Positions 44,778 through 53,033 of a stretch of 64,000 bases of DNA are shown here, piece after piece. A model generated the notes under the pieces. That model had not been told where the DNA came from, did no database searches, and worked only from the letters and a program-made list of their open reading frames with translations. Source of the stretch: Ruminococcaceae bacterium UBA1767 (GTDB lineage Bacteria > Bacillota > Clostridia > Oscillospirales > Acutalibacteraceae); contig DCGX01000012.1 of the NCBI GenBank assembly GCA_002315505.1, positions 7,704 to 71,703 of the forward strand, given 5' to 3'. Both the position numbers and the translations under genes were made by a program. Position 1 is the stretch's first letter, and every line of letters starts with the position of its first letter.

Positions 44778-46682
44778 TTATATGATGTTTATTTTACTGT
44801 AAATAATTGTTAAAAACATTGAAACTAATTCATAAAGTCCGCATTTATTTAAAATTGCTTTAATTATCGGCATATCAATTGTATCAAGTATTCCGTTTTC
44901 ACTGACAGCTGTTGTTCCGCTGCCGTCAAGGCTGTTTCCGTTCATTATTGTAAAGCCTCGGGTTTTGTAATTGAGCGGAGTCTTTGTATCTGCGGTGTAG
45001 CAGACCGTGAAGTGAACACATTGCTTTGAAACTTCAGGAATTTTTCCGCTGAATGTGATTTCCTTACTTTCTCCCGGAGCAAGCTCAATGCCGAGAAGAC
45101 CTGTGTTAAATTTCAGGTTGAACTCGGGACAGTAAATTGCGGTAATTGTAACATTCTTTTCCTTAAGAAGATTTTTTATCGTGATTGAATTTGTTTCTTT
45201 GTCAATCATTCCTGCCGTTTCGGAATTCAAATCAAACCATATTGTTTCGGAAAGATTGTCAGAATACAAAAATTGCGGATGACTTTTGTCAGAATAAACA
45301 TCTGTTATTCTGTCGGTTAAAAGTAAGGTCATTGCAAGCTCTTTTGTGCAATCGCTAAACCACGTCCATCCGTGGAAATTGTGGATTGAGAACCATGTGT
45401 TGTCTGGAAGGTAACAGGTAGAAGCATCAATTGTCATATCGGGTGAAACCTTGTATTTGCCATTCCACTCATCAAGCTGTGTATAGCCGTCATTGAATCG
45501 TTCGCCGTAAGGCGCACAAGTTGCACCGGTTGCAGATGAAACAGGAATAATTCCGTCTGCATAAACATCAAGTCCGCTCATCATTCTGTCGCCTGTACCC
45601 GTGATAATAGATATATTCATACCGTTAGCCTGGCAGGCACGGAGTTTTTCCGTTACCTTAGGAAGAATGTCATAATGAAAATGATCACTGCTTTCTGCGA
45701 GCGGTGCACACTCGGGCGAGCTGAGATATTCATCTCTTAAATCCTCATAGTATTCTGCAGGAACAAAATCCCATATACTCTCCCAGTAGCCGAGAGAATC
45801 GGCAAGGTATGGGATGAGTGCATCAAAAATATTATCAAGGAAACCAAGCTCGTTTGCGCGAAGAAGCCATTCGTAATCATCTTCCATAAACATTCCGTGT
45901 TCAACCATTCTCATAATTCCCTGCTCATCAATGTGAGCATTTCGTGAGAGAAAATCAGAGGCAAGTGCAGAGCCACCGATTGCAGGTGAAGAAAGAACAA
46001 CATTGTCAACGTCCATCTGCTCACCGTAAAGTGTGAGGTAGGTTGCTGCTGTCTGACCGCCCTGACTTATAGCAAGAATATTGACCTTATCGCTGCCGCT
46101 GTATGCTTTTACATCTTTAATGTATTTGTTGAGCTGACCTGCACAATATTCCATACCCATTCGCCAGTCGACATTGAAGTTATAAACATTTTCTTCACCA
46201 ATATAGTCGCAGATGATTTCTGCATTTTCTCTGTCATGAATGCTGAAGCCTGCATCCTTTTCGTCAAGAACATCAGTTCTTGTATCTTTTGCGGCAAAGT
46301 AATACGGCTGAAGCTCGTACTTGCTTGTGCCGTCGGGATTGCATCCCATAAGCGGCCAGGTGTTCTTTATTTCTTCGGCAAGGATTTTTGCAACCCAGTT
46401 TGCATTGTCAATGCTCATAACTGCAAGTCCTGCACCGAGCTCATATATTCTGTCAAGCAGACGTGGAAGCAACTCGTCAAAGTTAAGTCCGTTCCACGCG
46501 CATTCTGCGGTTTCGGGATCATCACCATACATAAGCCATGCGGCACTGTAACCCGGTACAACAATTACAGGATAATCCGTAATTTCTCCCTTAATATTAA
46601 CCTCAGATTCAGCGAAGGCACTGAATACAAATGAACTGAAAAGAACAGTTATACAAAGTAAAATTGAAAGAATCTTTTTCAT
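44778..46682 (-). CDS. Secreted LCAT-like lipase/acyltransferase with C-terminal tail
   Basis: 634 residues. Signal peptide with AFA cleavage. VIVVPGYSAAW is the oxyanion region; NFNVDWRMG resembles the YDWR block of lecithin:cholesterol acyltransferase-like lipases; LAISQGGQTA has the nucleophile elbow (A-x-S-x-G, Ser ~206). DASTCYLPDNTW is shared with the secreted lipase-like gene at 30247. A C-terminal beta domain is followed by a hydrophobic tail (YELVSMFLTIIYSKIN). The start overlaps the stop of the FAD oxidoreductase gene as ATGA, RBS AGGGAG inside that gene, so both are coupled. Ester substrate unknown. Confidence 0.83.
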   Translation of the reverse strand: MKKILSILLCITVLFSSFVFSAFAESEVNIKGEITDYPVIVVPGYSAAWLMYGDDPETAECAWNGLNFDELLPRLLDRIYELGAGLAVMSIDNANWVAKILAEEIKNTWPLMGCNPDGTSKYELQPYYFAAKDTRTDVLDEKDAGFSIHDRENAEIICDYIGEENVYNFNVDWRMGMEYCAGQLNKYIKDVKAYSGSDKVNILAISQGGQTAATYLTLYGEQMDVDNVVLSSPAIGGSALASDFLSRNAHIDEQGIMRMVEHGMFMEDDYEWLLRANELGFLDNIFDALIPYLADSLGYWESIWDFVPAEYYEDLRDEYLSSPECAPLAESSDHFHYDILPKVTEKLRACQANGMNISIITGTGDRMMSGLDVYADGIIPVSSATGATCAPYGERFNDGYTQLDEWNGKYKVSPDMTIDASTCYLPDNTWFSIHNFHGWTWFSDCTKELAMTLLLTDRITDVYSDKSHPQFLYSDNLSETIWFDLNSETAGMIDKETNSITIKNLLKEKNVTITAIYCPEFNLKFNTGLLGIELAPGESKEITFSGKIPEVSKQCVHFTVCYTADTKTPLNYKTRGFTIMNGNSLDGSGTTAVSENGILDTIDMPIIKAILNKCGLYELVSMFLTIIYSKINII

Positions 46683-48064
46683 GATTTTTCTCCCTGTTTA
46701 TTAATGAAATAATCAGACATCTGTCCTGCTTTTTTCCAAAGCTTGTCGGCTCGTTTTACCCAATTGTCAAATTTGTCGGGCGTCTTCGGATAAAGTGCGT
46801 AGTGCAATCCGACCTTAACGCCCTTAAGTGCACCACCGAGCATTTCACCAAGCTCCCCGGCAGGCAGTTCCTTTGAAGCCATACCGCTGAAAATATATTT
46901 TATCATATTGAAAATTTCATCGGCTGAAATTGAAAGTGATTTTCCGTTACCGCAGAGTATAGGCTGTGTGAAAAATATATCGTGTTTGTACATATATTCG
47001 TCAGCACCGATAGAATGTTGCATAGCCTTTGCAAGAGCAGAGAGCATAAATGCAAAAACCGCACCTTGTTTTTTGTTGTATTCCTTGTTGACGCTCCATA
47101 TTTTTTCTCTTGTCGGATAGCTTCCGTTTTCCATAACCTCGCTGATGATATCAACAGCAACATCGGCAAGCACAAGATTTGCCGCACAACCCTCACCATT
47201 GTTTGGTCTTGTAAGACTTGCGGCATCACCCATTGCGATAAAACCGTCAGAAACAAATGAATAAATTGCACGATGATACGGAGTTGTTCCGCATTCGATT
47301 TTAACTGTTTTGAACGACGGCAATTTGAGATTTTTCATTAGTGTTTCAAAAATCTTATCGCCGATTTTGTAGCTGACACAGGAGCCCATTCCGAGAATTG
47401 CATCTGCACTGTCATCACTCGGTGACAACCATGCTTTGTAGAACATCCAGTTGTGGGATGTGAGCCATTTCTCAATCGGTTCATCAAATTTAATGTATCG
47501 GAGTTTAACGAAGAAAACGTCCTTTTCGGTCAGCTCAAATTTTTCTATTCCGTAATTGTCGGGAAGTGAACGTCGCACAACGGCTTTTTTGCCGGAGCAA
47601 TCGGCACATAAACGGCAGGAAACATCAAATTCGTCACCATTTTGTTCAAACTTTACTCCGATAATTTTATCGTTTTCATATACACATTCTTTGAATTCTG
47701 CTTCATACAGAATTTCCGCACCTGCTTCAACCGCCCAATCATTCAGAAGCTGAATGTATTCGCACTTGTGCATACCGATGGTTGAATCTGAATTGCCCGA
47801 TTTTGCGTAATTTCCGTATGGAGAGAAGAATGAAACCGTATCGTATTCAAAGCAGAAAATTCCGTCGCCCTCATGTACCATGGGCAATCCGAACTGTTCC
47901 ATTTCTTTTCTTGTAAAGTGGAATATATCGTAATCGTTGCTGATGTTTTCTCTTTTTGATTTATCGATAATCAGAACATTGTAACCATGTTCTGCCATTC
48001 TTCGTGCATAGTATGAACCCGCACAACCGGCTCCGACAACTATAATATCATAATCTTTTTTCAT
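46679..48064 (-). CDS. FAD-dependent oxidoreductase, geranylgeranyl-reductase-like
   Basis: 461 residues, cytoplasmic. DIIVVGAGCAGSYYARRMAEHG is the N-terminal FAD-binding GxGxxG (shown in part as VVGAGCAGS), and GDAASLTRPNNGEG is the second FAD motif of the group-A flavoprotein/geranylgeranyl reductase family. Relatives reduce isoprenoid lipids or hydroxylate aromatic and lipid substrates. Lying between two genes for secreted hydrolases is odd; it may process a lipid product. RBS GAGGTT before ATG. Confidence 0.85.
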   Translation of the reverse strand: MKKDYDIIVVGAGCAGSYYARRMAEHGYNVLIIDKSKRENISNDYDIFHFTRKEMEQFGLPMVHEGDGIFCFEYDTVSFFSPYGNYAKSGNSDSTIGMHKCEYIQLLNDWAVEAGAEILYEAEFKECVYENDKIIGVKFEQNGDEFDVSCRLCADCSGKKAVVRRSLPDNYGIEKFELTEKDVFFVKLRYIKFDEPIEKWLTSHNWMFYKAWLSPSDDSADAILGMGSCVSYKIGDKIFETLMKNLKLPSFKTVKIECGTTPYHRAIYSFVSDGFIAMGDAASLTRPNNGEGCAANLVLADVAVDIISEVMENGSYPTREKIWSVNKEYNKKQGAVFAFMLSALAKAMQHSIGADEYMYKHDIFFTQPILCGNGKSLSISADEIFNMIKYIFSGMASKELPAGELGEMLGGALKGVKVGLHYALYPKTPDKFDNWVKRADKLWKKAGQMSDYFINKQGEKS

Positions 48065-48076
48065 TGTATAACCTCG

Positions 48077-48898
48077 TTATGCAAAAATCGGTGTGAACAT
48101 ATTTCTGATGAACTGAAGAACAAATGAGAGGAAAGGAACCTGGTCGATTCCGATTGCTTCGATAACAGGCTCGGTTGTGTCACTTAAGCCGAGTTCGTTG
48201 AGCTTTTCAAGAACGAGTCTTGCAATTTCCTGATTGCCGACAGCGCTCGGATGTACTGTGTCGATTGCTATATATTCGGGATGGTCTGCCGTGAAAACGG
48301 AATTAACGTCAATCAGCTCAAAAGCATTCGGATTTTCATCAAGATATCCGATTATATTTCTGTTGACTCTTTCAACAGCAATTTCATAAAAGCTGCGGAG
48401 CAAATCAATTCTCGGATTGTAAAGAGTCTGCACAAGGATTGTGGCATCGGGATTGTACTCCTTGATTGTTCCGATAATTGTTGCAAATCGCTCTGCAAAA
48501 TCCTCTTCGATATCGTCAATGATTTCGTAATTTCCGACAGCAACCATTGCGAATAGCTTAGGGAGATTCTGCTGAAGATAGTCGTTTCCGCCGATTGAAA
48601 GGCTGATAATATCCGCATTTTTTACACTTTCGGCAACCGCATCTGTACTGAGAAGCTCAATAAGGTCGATTGTTCTGTATCCGTTGATACCGAAATTTTC
48701 ATAGTTGTAACCGTTGGTGTTCGCTACGATTTTTCCGAAGCAGGCCTCATCGCTGTTGTAAATTCCAGCACCATAGGCAATAGAATCGCCAAGTACAACA
48801 TAATTCAGTTTGTTATCCTTTGCAAAAGACGGAATTATTGTCACAGACAAAAGCATTGCAATGGAAAGCAAAACAGAAACACACTTTTTAACTGACAT
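48077..48898 (-). CDS. Secreted GDSL/SGNH hydrolase with C-terminal tail
   Basis: 273 residues. Signal peptide ends around PSFAKD. All SGNH blocks are visible: VVLGDSIAYGAG (Ser ~39), the glycine of FGINGYR, LSIGGNDYLQ (Asn) and DTVHPSAVGNQ (Asp-His). It hydrolyses acyl or acetyl esters outside the cell. The C-terminal 25 residues are hydrophobic (FLSFVLQFIRNMFTPIF), the shared tail type. First gene of the three-gene operon with the FAD enzyme 12 bp downstream. Confidence 0.9.
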   Translation of the reverse strand: MSVKKCVSVLLSIAMLLSVTIIPSFAKDNKLNYVVLGDSIAYGAGIYNSDEACFGKIVANTNGYNYENFGINGYRTIDLIELLSTDAVAESVKNADIISLSIGGNDYLQQNLPKLFAMVAVGNYEIIDDIEEDFAERFATIIGTIKEYNPDATILVQTLYNPRIDLLRSFYEIAVERVNRNIIGYLDENPNAFELIDVNSVFTADHPEYIAIDTVHPSAVGNQEIARLVLEKLNELGLSDTTEPVIEAIGIDQVPFLSFVLQFIRNMFTPIFA

Positions 48899-48930
48899 AA
48901 AATTCAGCTCCTCATTGTTTATTTTGGTAA

Positions 48931-48959
48931 ATTATATCACTTATGTGTAAATTTTACAA
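48931..48959 (-). promoter_or_regulatory. Promoter for GDSL-FAD-lipase operon
   Basis: On the minus strand: TTGTAA, 17-bp spacer, TATAAT preceded by TGA. Confidence 0.75.
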
Positions 48960-49011
48960 GAAATACATATATTATATTGTTAATAAAAACGTAGAAAATT
49001 AATATTCAATG

Positions 49012-49020
49012 TGATATAAT
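49012..49020 (+). promoter_or_regulatory. Extended -10 promoter for PQ-loop gene
   Basis: TGA-TATAAT without a convincing -35. Confidence 0.55.
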
Positions 49021-49063
49021 TACAAAGAATTGTAAAATAACAGAGAAAATTCGGAGAAAAAGT

Positions 49064-49372
49064 ATGGATAATTTTACTAAGCTCGCAGACATATTGGAAT
49101 TCTTAATGCTGATAGGCTTCGGAATTTCGTGGCCGATTAATATTTCAAAAGCATGGAAGGCTCGTTCCGCAAAAGGCACAAGTGTCATATTTTACTTTTT
49201 TATTGTGATTGGATATGTTTTTGGTATTGTAAGCAAAATTCTGAAAATTTCAGCGGGTATGACAGTACCGCTCTATGTGATAATCATATATGCAGTAAAT
49301 ACCATTATGGTAACGTGCGGAATTATCATTTATTTTCGCAACAAAAGGATAGATAAAAATCAACAATGTTGA
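49064..49372 (+). CDS. SemiSWEET-like PQ-loop membrane protein
   Basis: 102 residues, three membrane segments. GISWPINISKAWKARSAKGTS is typical of a PQ-loop/SemiSWEET half-transporter (shown here in part as SWPINISKAWKARS); three-helix bundles dimerise to carry sugars. RBS TCGGAG before ATG. Possibly in an operon with the phosphoesterase 40 bp downstream. Confidence 0.82.
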   Translation: MDNFTKLADILEFLMLIGFGISWPINISKAWKARSAKGTSVIFYFFIVIGYVFGIVSKILKISAGMTVPLYVIIIYAVNTIMVTCGIIIYFRNKRIDKNQQC

Positions 49373-49412
49373 GTATGGTAGAATATTATTATCAGATTTC
49401 GGAGGATGACAA

Positions 49413-50675
49413 ATGAAAAAGCACAATAATATTTTTATAAAAATGATTTCGATAATAATGACAATTGTCATGGTTATTACTGCAGGTTCTGTTACAGCGT
49501 TTGCGGAGGTTGATAAAGTTATGTTCAAGACTGATGAAAACGGTGGCTTTAAGGTGTTGCAGGTTTCGGATGTACAGGAGCATTTCACAACAGACGGAAA
49601 AAGAAAAATCCGCTCACGCACATTGAATACAATTAAAATGGCGGTTGATACCCTGCAGCCCGATTTGATTGTTCTGACAGGTGACAATATTCACAGAACA
49701 GAGAGTCTTGCAGATTTTGATTATTCCGTTAAAAAGCTCGTCGAGGCATTCAAAGGAACTCCGTTTGCCGTAACATATGGTAATCATGACCTTGAAAGAA
49801 ATAAGGATAACGGAGTGTGCCTGACATACAGGATTGAGCAGGAAATTTATGATAAATACGGTGCTGTAGAGCTTAATCAGACAGGACTTAAAATCGATGA
49901 CACTTCGGACTATTCAACCGCAAGATATGGCACGGGATATATTGATATTTATGATGCTGCGGGTTCAAAAATTGTGAACAGGGTTATTCTTGTTAATTCG
50001 GGCACATATGAGGTTGATTCTGAGAGCCCGGACGGAAATGTTGAAAACAGCGGACAGGGATACGGCAGACCGGGTGTTAATTCAAAGACCTATAAGGAAA
50101 TTGATTATGATAACGTGGTAAATGCCGTTGAAAAATGGACAAGCGAAGATATTAAATGTATTTCATATCAGCACATTCCACTGCAGGAATTCTTTACGAG
50201 CGGAATTATTGTTGAGGGTGAAGAGGGTGATGTTCTTATGAACGGTCGTCAGCCCGAGCCTTTTAAAAATAAGTATTACAAAAACGCAGTTAAGGACACA
50301 GTAACTAATCAGTTCGTTGAGCCGTGCGGATGCTCATATTACAGCACAGAGGCTCTCTATAAGGCATTTGCAAGTAGCGGAAACACATTGGCAATCTGCT
50401 ATGGTCATGACCACACAAATACAATTATGGCTGAGGGTACCTGCTATGGTATGAAGCTCACACAGGGCTACGGCGGAGGAATGCTTGTTTATCCGTCCGA
50501 TTACGGTGAGGACAGCCCGAAGGCAAATTACAATCCGATGGTTTGTCTGTATACATTGAATGGTGACAGCTTTGTTAAGGAAACAAAGACACACAATGCA
50601 CTTTTGCGTGATTATATTTTTGATGGTTTCGTTTTTATTGCAATTAAATCAGCGATAATAAATCTGTTTAAATAA
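49413..50675 (+). CDS. Secreted calcineurin-like metallophosphoesterase with C-terminal tail
   Basis: 420 residues. Signal peptide with AFA cleavage. Metal motifs LQVSDVQEH (Asp ~53; Gln ~55 replaces the usual histidine), VLTGDNIH, TYGNHDLER, SYQHIPL and YGHDHTN. The Asp-x-Gln variation occurs in a known clostridial subgroup by my recollection; the remaining ligands are intact. Likely extracellular phosphoesterase or UDP-sugar/nucleotide hydrolase type. The last 20 residues are hydrophobic (FDGFVFIAIKSAIINLF), a short version of the tail. RBS CGGAGG. Confidence 0.87.
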   Translation: MKKHNNIFIKMISIIMTIVMVITAGSVTAFAEVDKVMFKTDENGGFKVLQVSDVQEHFTTDGKRKIRSRTLNTIKMAVDTLQPDLIVLTGDNIHRTESLADFDYSVKKLVEAFKGTPFAVTYGNHDLERNKDNGVCLTYRIEQEIYDKYGAVELNQTGLKIDDTSDYSTARYGTGYIDIYDAAGSKIVNRVILVNSGTYEVDSESPDGNVENSGQGYGRPGVNSKTYKEIDYDNVVNAVEKWTSEDIKCISYQHIPLQEFFTSGIIVEGEEGDVLMNGRQPEPFKNKYYKNAVKDTVTNQFVEPCGCSYYSTEALYKAFASSGNTLAICYGHDHTNTIMAEGTCYGMKLTQGYGGGMLVYPSDYGEDSPKANYNPMVCLYTLNGDSFVKETKTHNALLRDYIFDGFVFIAIKSAIINLFK

Positions 50676-50681
50676 AAAGCA

Positions 50682-50720
50682 AAAACAGCTCCGATTGAAA
50701 AAATCAACCGGAGCTGTTTT
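50682..50720. terminator. Bidirectional terminator
   Basis: AAAACAGCTCCG / CGGAGCTGTTTT with inner ATTGA/TCAA pairing. The minus-strand stop codon directly abuts it. Confidence 0.9.
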
Positions 50721-52888
50721 CAGTTGTACTTGGTTAATGTGCCGGCATCATTGTAATTCCACTGCTTAAAGCCTGCTTCAATTACGGGGCTGTTATCGGC
50801 AATTGTGAAATCAAAATTTAACGGGTCACGGAAAAGCGGGTCTTCAAAATGTGCGTTGTTGTAGTAGCCTTTGATTTTACAAATCAGTTTTCCGGTTCGG
50901 TCGCTTAATTTCATTGATGTACCGGACAGGACATTTTTACCGCGTTTTAAATCCCAATAGAAATTGTTGTTATCTTTTATACTGCCTTTGAAAAGACTGT
51001 AATACATCGGAGCATTATTACTCAGAAGAATATTTGTATCAAGTGTCAATGCAAGATGGTCTTCGTCTCTCGAAAGTCTTAGCTGTGCTTCATCGTTGAG
51101 TGCAAAAATATTGTTGGTTACCATATTGTCCGCACCATAGTGCATATGGAAGCCTTCGGAAGAACAATCGTAGCAAAGATTGTTGAACACGTCGATTCCC
51201 GATGAGCCTTCGTCGAGGTAAATTCCCCAACCGCCGTAGCCTGTGTCACCCTCATAACAACCGACATTGTGAATAACATTGCCCGAAATAACGGTGTCGG
51301 GCTGCACACCGAGTGTATAAATTCCACCCATATCGGAGAGCCATCCTTGTCCGATATCGTAAATAAGATTATTTTTGATTTGGATGTTGTTTGTTACATT
51401 GAAGGCATATCCCCATACCCAGCCTACTGAAATTGCGGTGTAAAGTCCGTCATAAATTTCATTCTGAGCGATTTCACAATCTCTGACATTTATGTACAGG
51501 ACACCTACGGCATTGTTGTAAATCTGTCCGTATTTATGAATGTTGCAATCCGTGACATTGATATTATATGATTGCTGACTTTCATTTTCGCTGTTAAGAC
51601 CACGGATATAAATTCCGTTTGCACCGATATCGTAAAGCTCGCAGGAAGTGACGTTACAATTCTTACAGCATTCATCAAACATTACACCTGCGTTACCTGT
51701 TCTTGTGAAAAGACAGTTTGTAAAGTTGATTCCGTCGGAATTTTTTGCAGTAATTACACCAGAAATATCATAAGCAGCCTGCGGAAAATTCGGCTTGTAT
51801 TTTGCATTGTTTACTATATCCGAAAGTCCCTGAGTAACAACACTTGAGAAATGGTGTCCGCTGGTGGTTTCCCAGTCGGTATCGGAAAAATCAATTCCCT
51901 CAAAGCTGATGTCCTTGCATCCGTCAATATTGATTAACTGCTCAAGATATGCGGCTTCTATAACGGTATTGTTTATTGTGTCACCGTCCTGCGGAATGTA
52001 ATAGAGCTTGTTGTCTTCTCTGTCAAGATAAAATTCTCCGGGCTCGGAAAGTGCCTCAAAAACATTTTCGTAGAAGAATCTGTCACCCTCGCAGATTGTC
52101 ATTGATGCAGGTTTTTCAACCGTAATTTTTCCTGTGGTTGTATCAGCTGTGTCAATCGGCAAAAGCTCATCACACCAGTAATGAAGAATTCTGACATCAA
52201 CGTCATGAATGTTTTTGAAATTTTTTATTTCGTTTTTATCTGCACAGAAGGAATTCTGAATTTTGAAATACGTCTGCTCGGGGTCAGCGGCATCTTTGAG
52301 GTCAACACCTGCGACCGCAAACTGTCCGTTCTTCGGCCATGTCGGTCGGGAAAGTCGTTGCTCACCCTTGAAAGCTGAATTAAAAAATGTTTTATCTGTA
52401 ACATTTGCGTCGCACACGAAGCAACGAACTCCGTTGACGGTTGATTCTGCCCATTGCGAATATTCTTTTGCACCTGAGAAAACTACTTTTTCATCGGGGA
52501 AAGAACGATAAGTTATGTTTGAAAAATCTGAGCTGTCAAAGTTTACGGTTTCATCAAAAACATATGTACCCTCGTGAAACCATACGGTAATTTTATCAGC
52601 AGTACCTTTAAGACTCTTTGCTTTTTCCTTTGCACCCGAAAGTGTTCTTAACGGATTTTGCAATGAGCCGTCATTAGAATCGTTACCGTCTTTTGAAACG
52701 ATAATATCATATTCTCCGAGTGAATATTCACCCTCGTCGAACTCGACTTGTTCTCTTTTTTCAAGCTCGGTGTATATAGGTACTTCATAGTCGATCGGCT
52801 TTAATCCGACAGCACCGAAAATACTGTTGATTACTGTAACAATTGTAAGCAAACATCCTGTAACAGGCTTAGAAAGACATTTGAACAT
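50720..52888 (-). CDS. Exported right-handed beta-helix protein, N-terminally anchored
   Basis: 722 residues. Paralog of the beta-helix half of the 36811 fusion: both share FYENVFEAL/FLENVIESL, YDIGQGWLSDMGGIYTLGVQ-type coils, VISGNVIHN, GYGGWGIYLDEG and NNIFAL. It opens with YDIIVSKDGNDSNDGS, the usual start of DUF1565-type helices. N-terminus has basic residues and a hydrophobic core (GCLLTIVTVINSIFGAVG) but no AxA site, and no hydrophobic C-terminal tail or esterase domain follows. Probably a surface polysaccharide lyase or glycosidase. RBS AGGAG. Confidence 0.87.
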   Translation of the reverse strand: MFKCLSKPVTGCLLTIVTVINSIFGAVGLKPIDYEVPIYTELEKREQVEFDEGEYSLGEYDIIVSKDGNDSNDGSLQNPLRTLSGAKEKAKSLKGTADKITVWFHEGTYVFDETVNFDSSDFSNITYRSFPDEKVVFSGAKEYSQWAESTVNGVRCFVCDANVTDKTFFNSAFKGEQRLSRPTWPKNGQFAVAGVDLKDAADPEQTYFKIQNSFCADKNEIKNFKNIHDVDVRILHYWCDELLPIDTADTTTGKITVEKPASMTICEGDRFFYENVFEALSEPGEFYLDREDNKLYYIPQDGDTINNTVIEAAYLEQLINIDGCKDISFEGIDFSDTDWETTSGHHFSSVVTQGLSDIVNNAKYKPNFPQAAYDISGVITAKNSDGINFTNCLFTRTGNAGVMFDECCKNCNVTSCELYDIGANGIYIRGLNSENESQQSYNINVTDCNIHKYGQIYNNAVGVLYINVRDCEIAQNEIYDGLYTAISVGWVWGYAFNVTNNIQIKNNLIYDIGQGWLSDMGGIYTLGVQPDTVISGNVIHNVGCYEGDTGYGGWGIYLDEGSSGIDVFNNLCYDCSSEGFHMHYGADNMVTNNIFALNDEAQLRLSRDEDHLALTLDTNILLSNNAPMYYSLFKGSIKDNNNFYWDLKRGKNVLSGTSMKLSDRTGKLICKIKGYYNNAHFEDPLFRDPLNFDFTIADNSPVIEAGFKQWNYNDAGTLTKYN

Positions 52889-52913
52889 AATTTCACTCCT
52901 GCGTTTTTTCTTA

Positions 52914-52942
52914 ATTATACAATATAAATTTTGTTAAATCAA
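52914..52942 (-). promoter_or_regulatory. Promoter for beta-helix gene
   Basis: On the minus strand: TTGATT, 17-bp spacer, TATAAT. Confidence 0.85.
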
Positions 52943-52976
52943 GGCTGATAACGAAACAGAAAATAAAGAAAAATAA

Positions 52977-53005
52977 TTTACAATAAAGTAAAAATATTAT
53001 ATAAT
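52977..53005 (+). promoter_or_regulatory. Promoter for ABC/DUF1854 operon
   Basis: TTTACA, 17-bp spacer, TATAAT. Confidence 0.8.
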
Positions 53006-53033
53006 GAACACATATTTTTAAAGGAGTGATAGT

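Noticed and set aside
3675..52888. LPxTG sorting or dockerin signals explaining the C-terminal tails
   Set aside because: No LPxTG motif with basic end and no duplicated dockerin calcium-binding repeats are present in these proteins.
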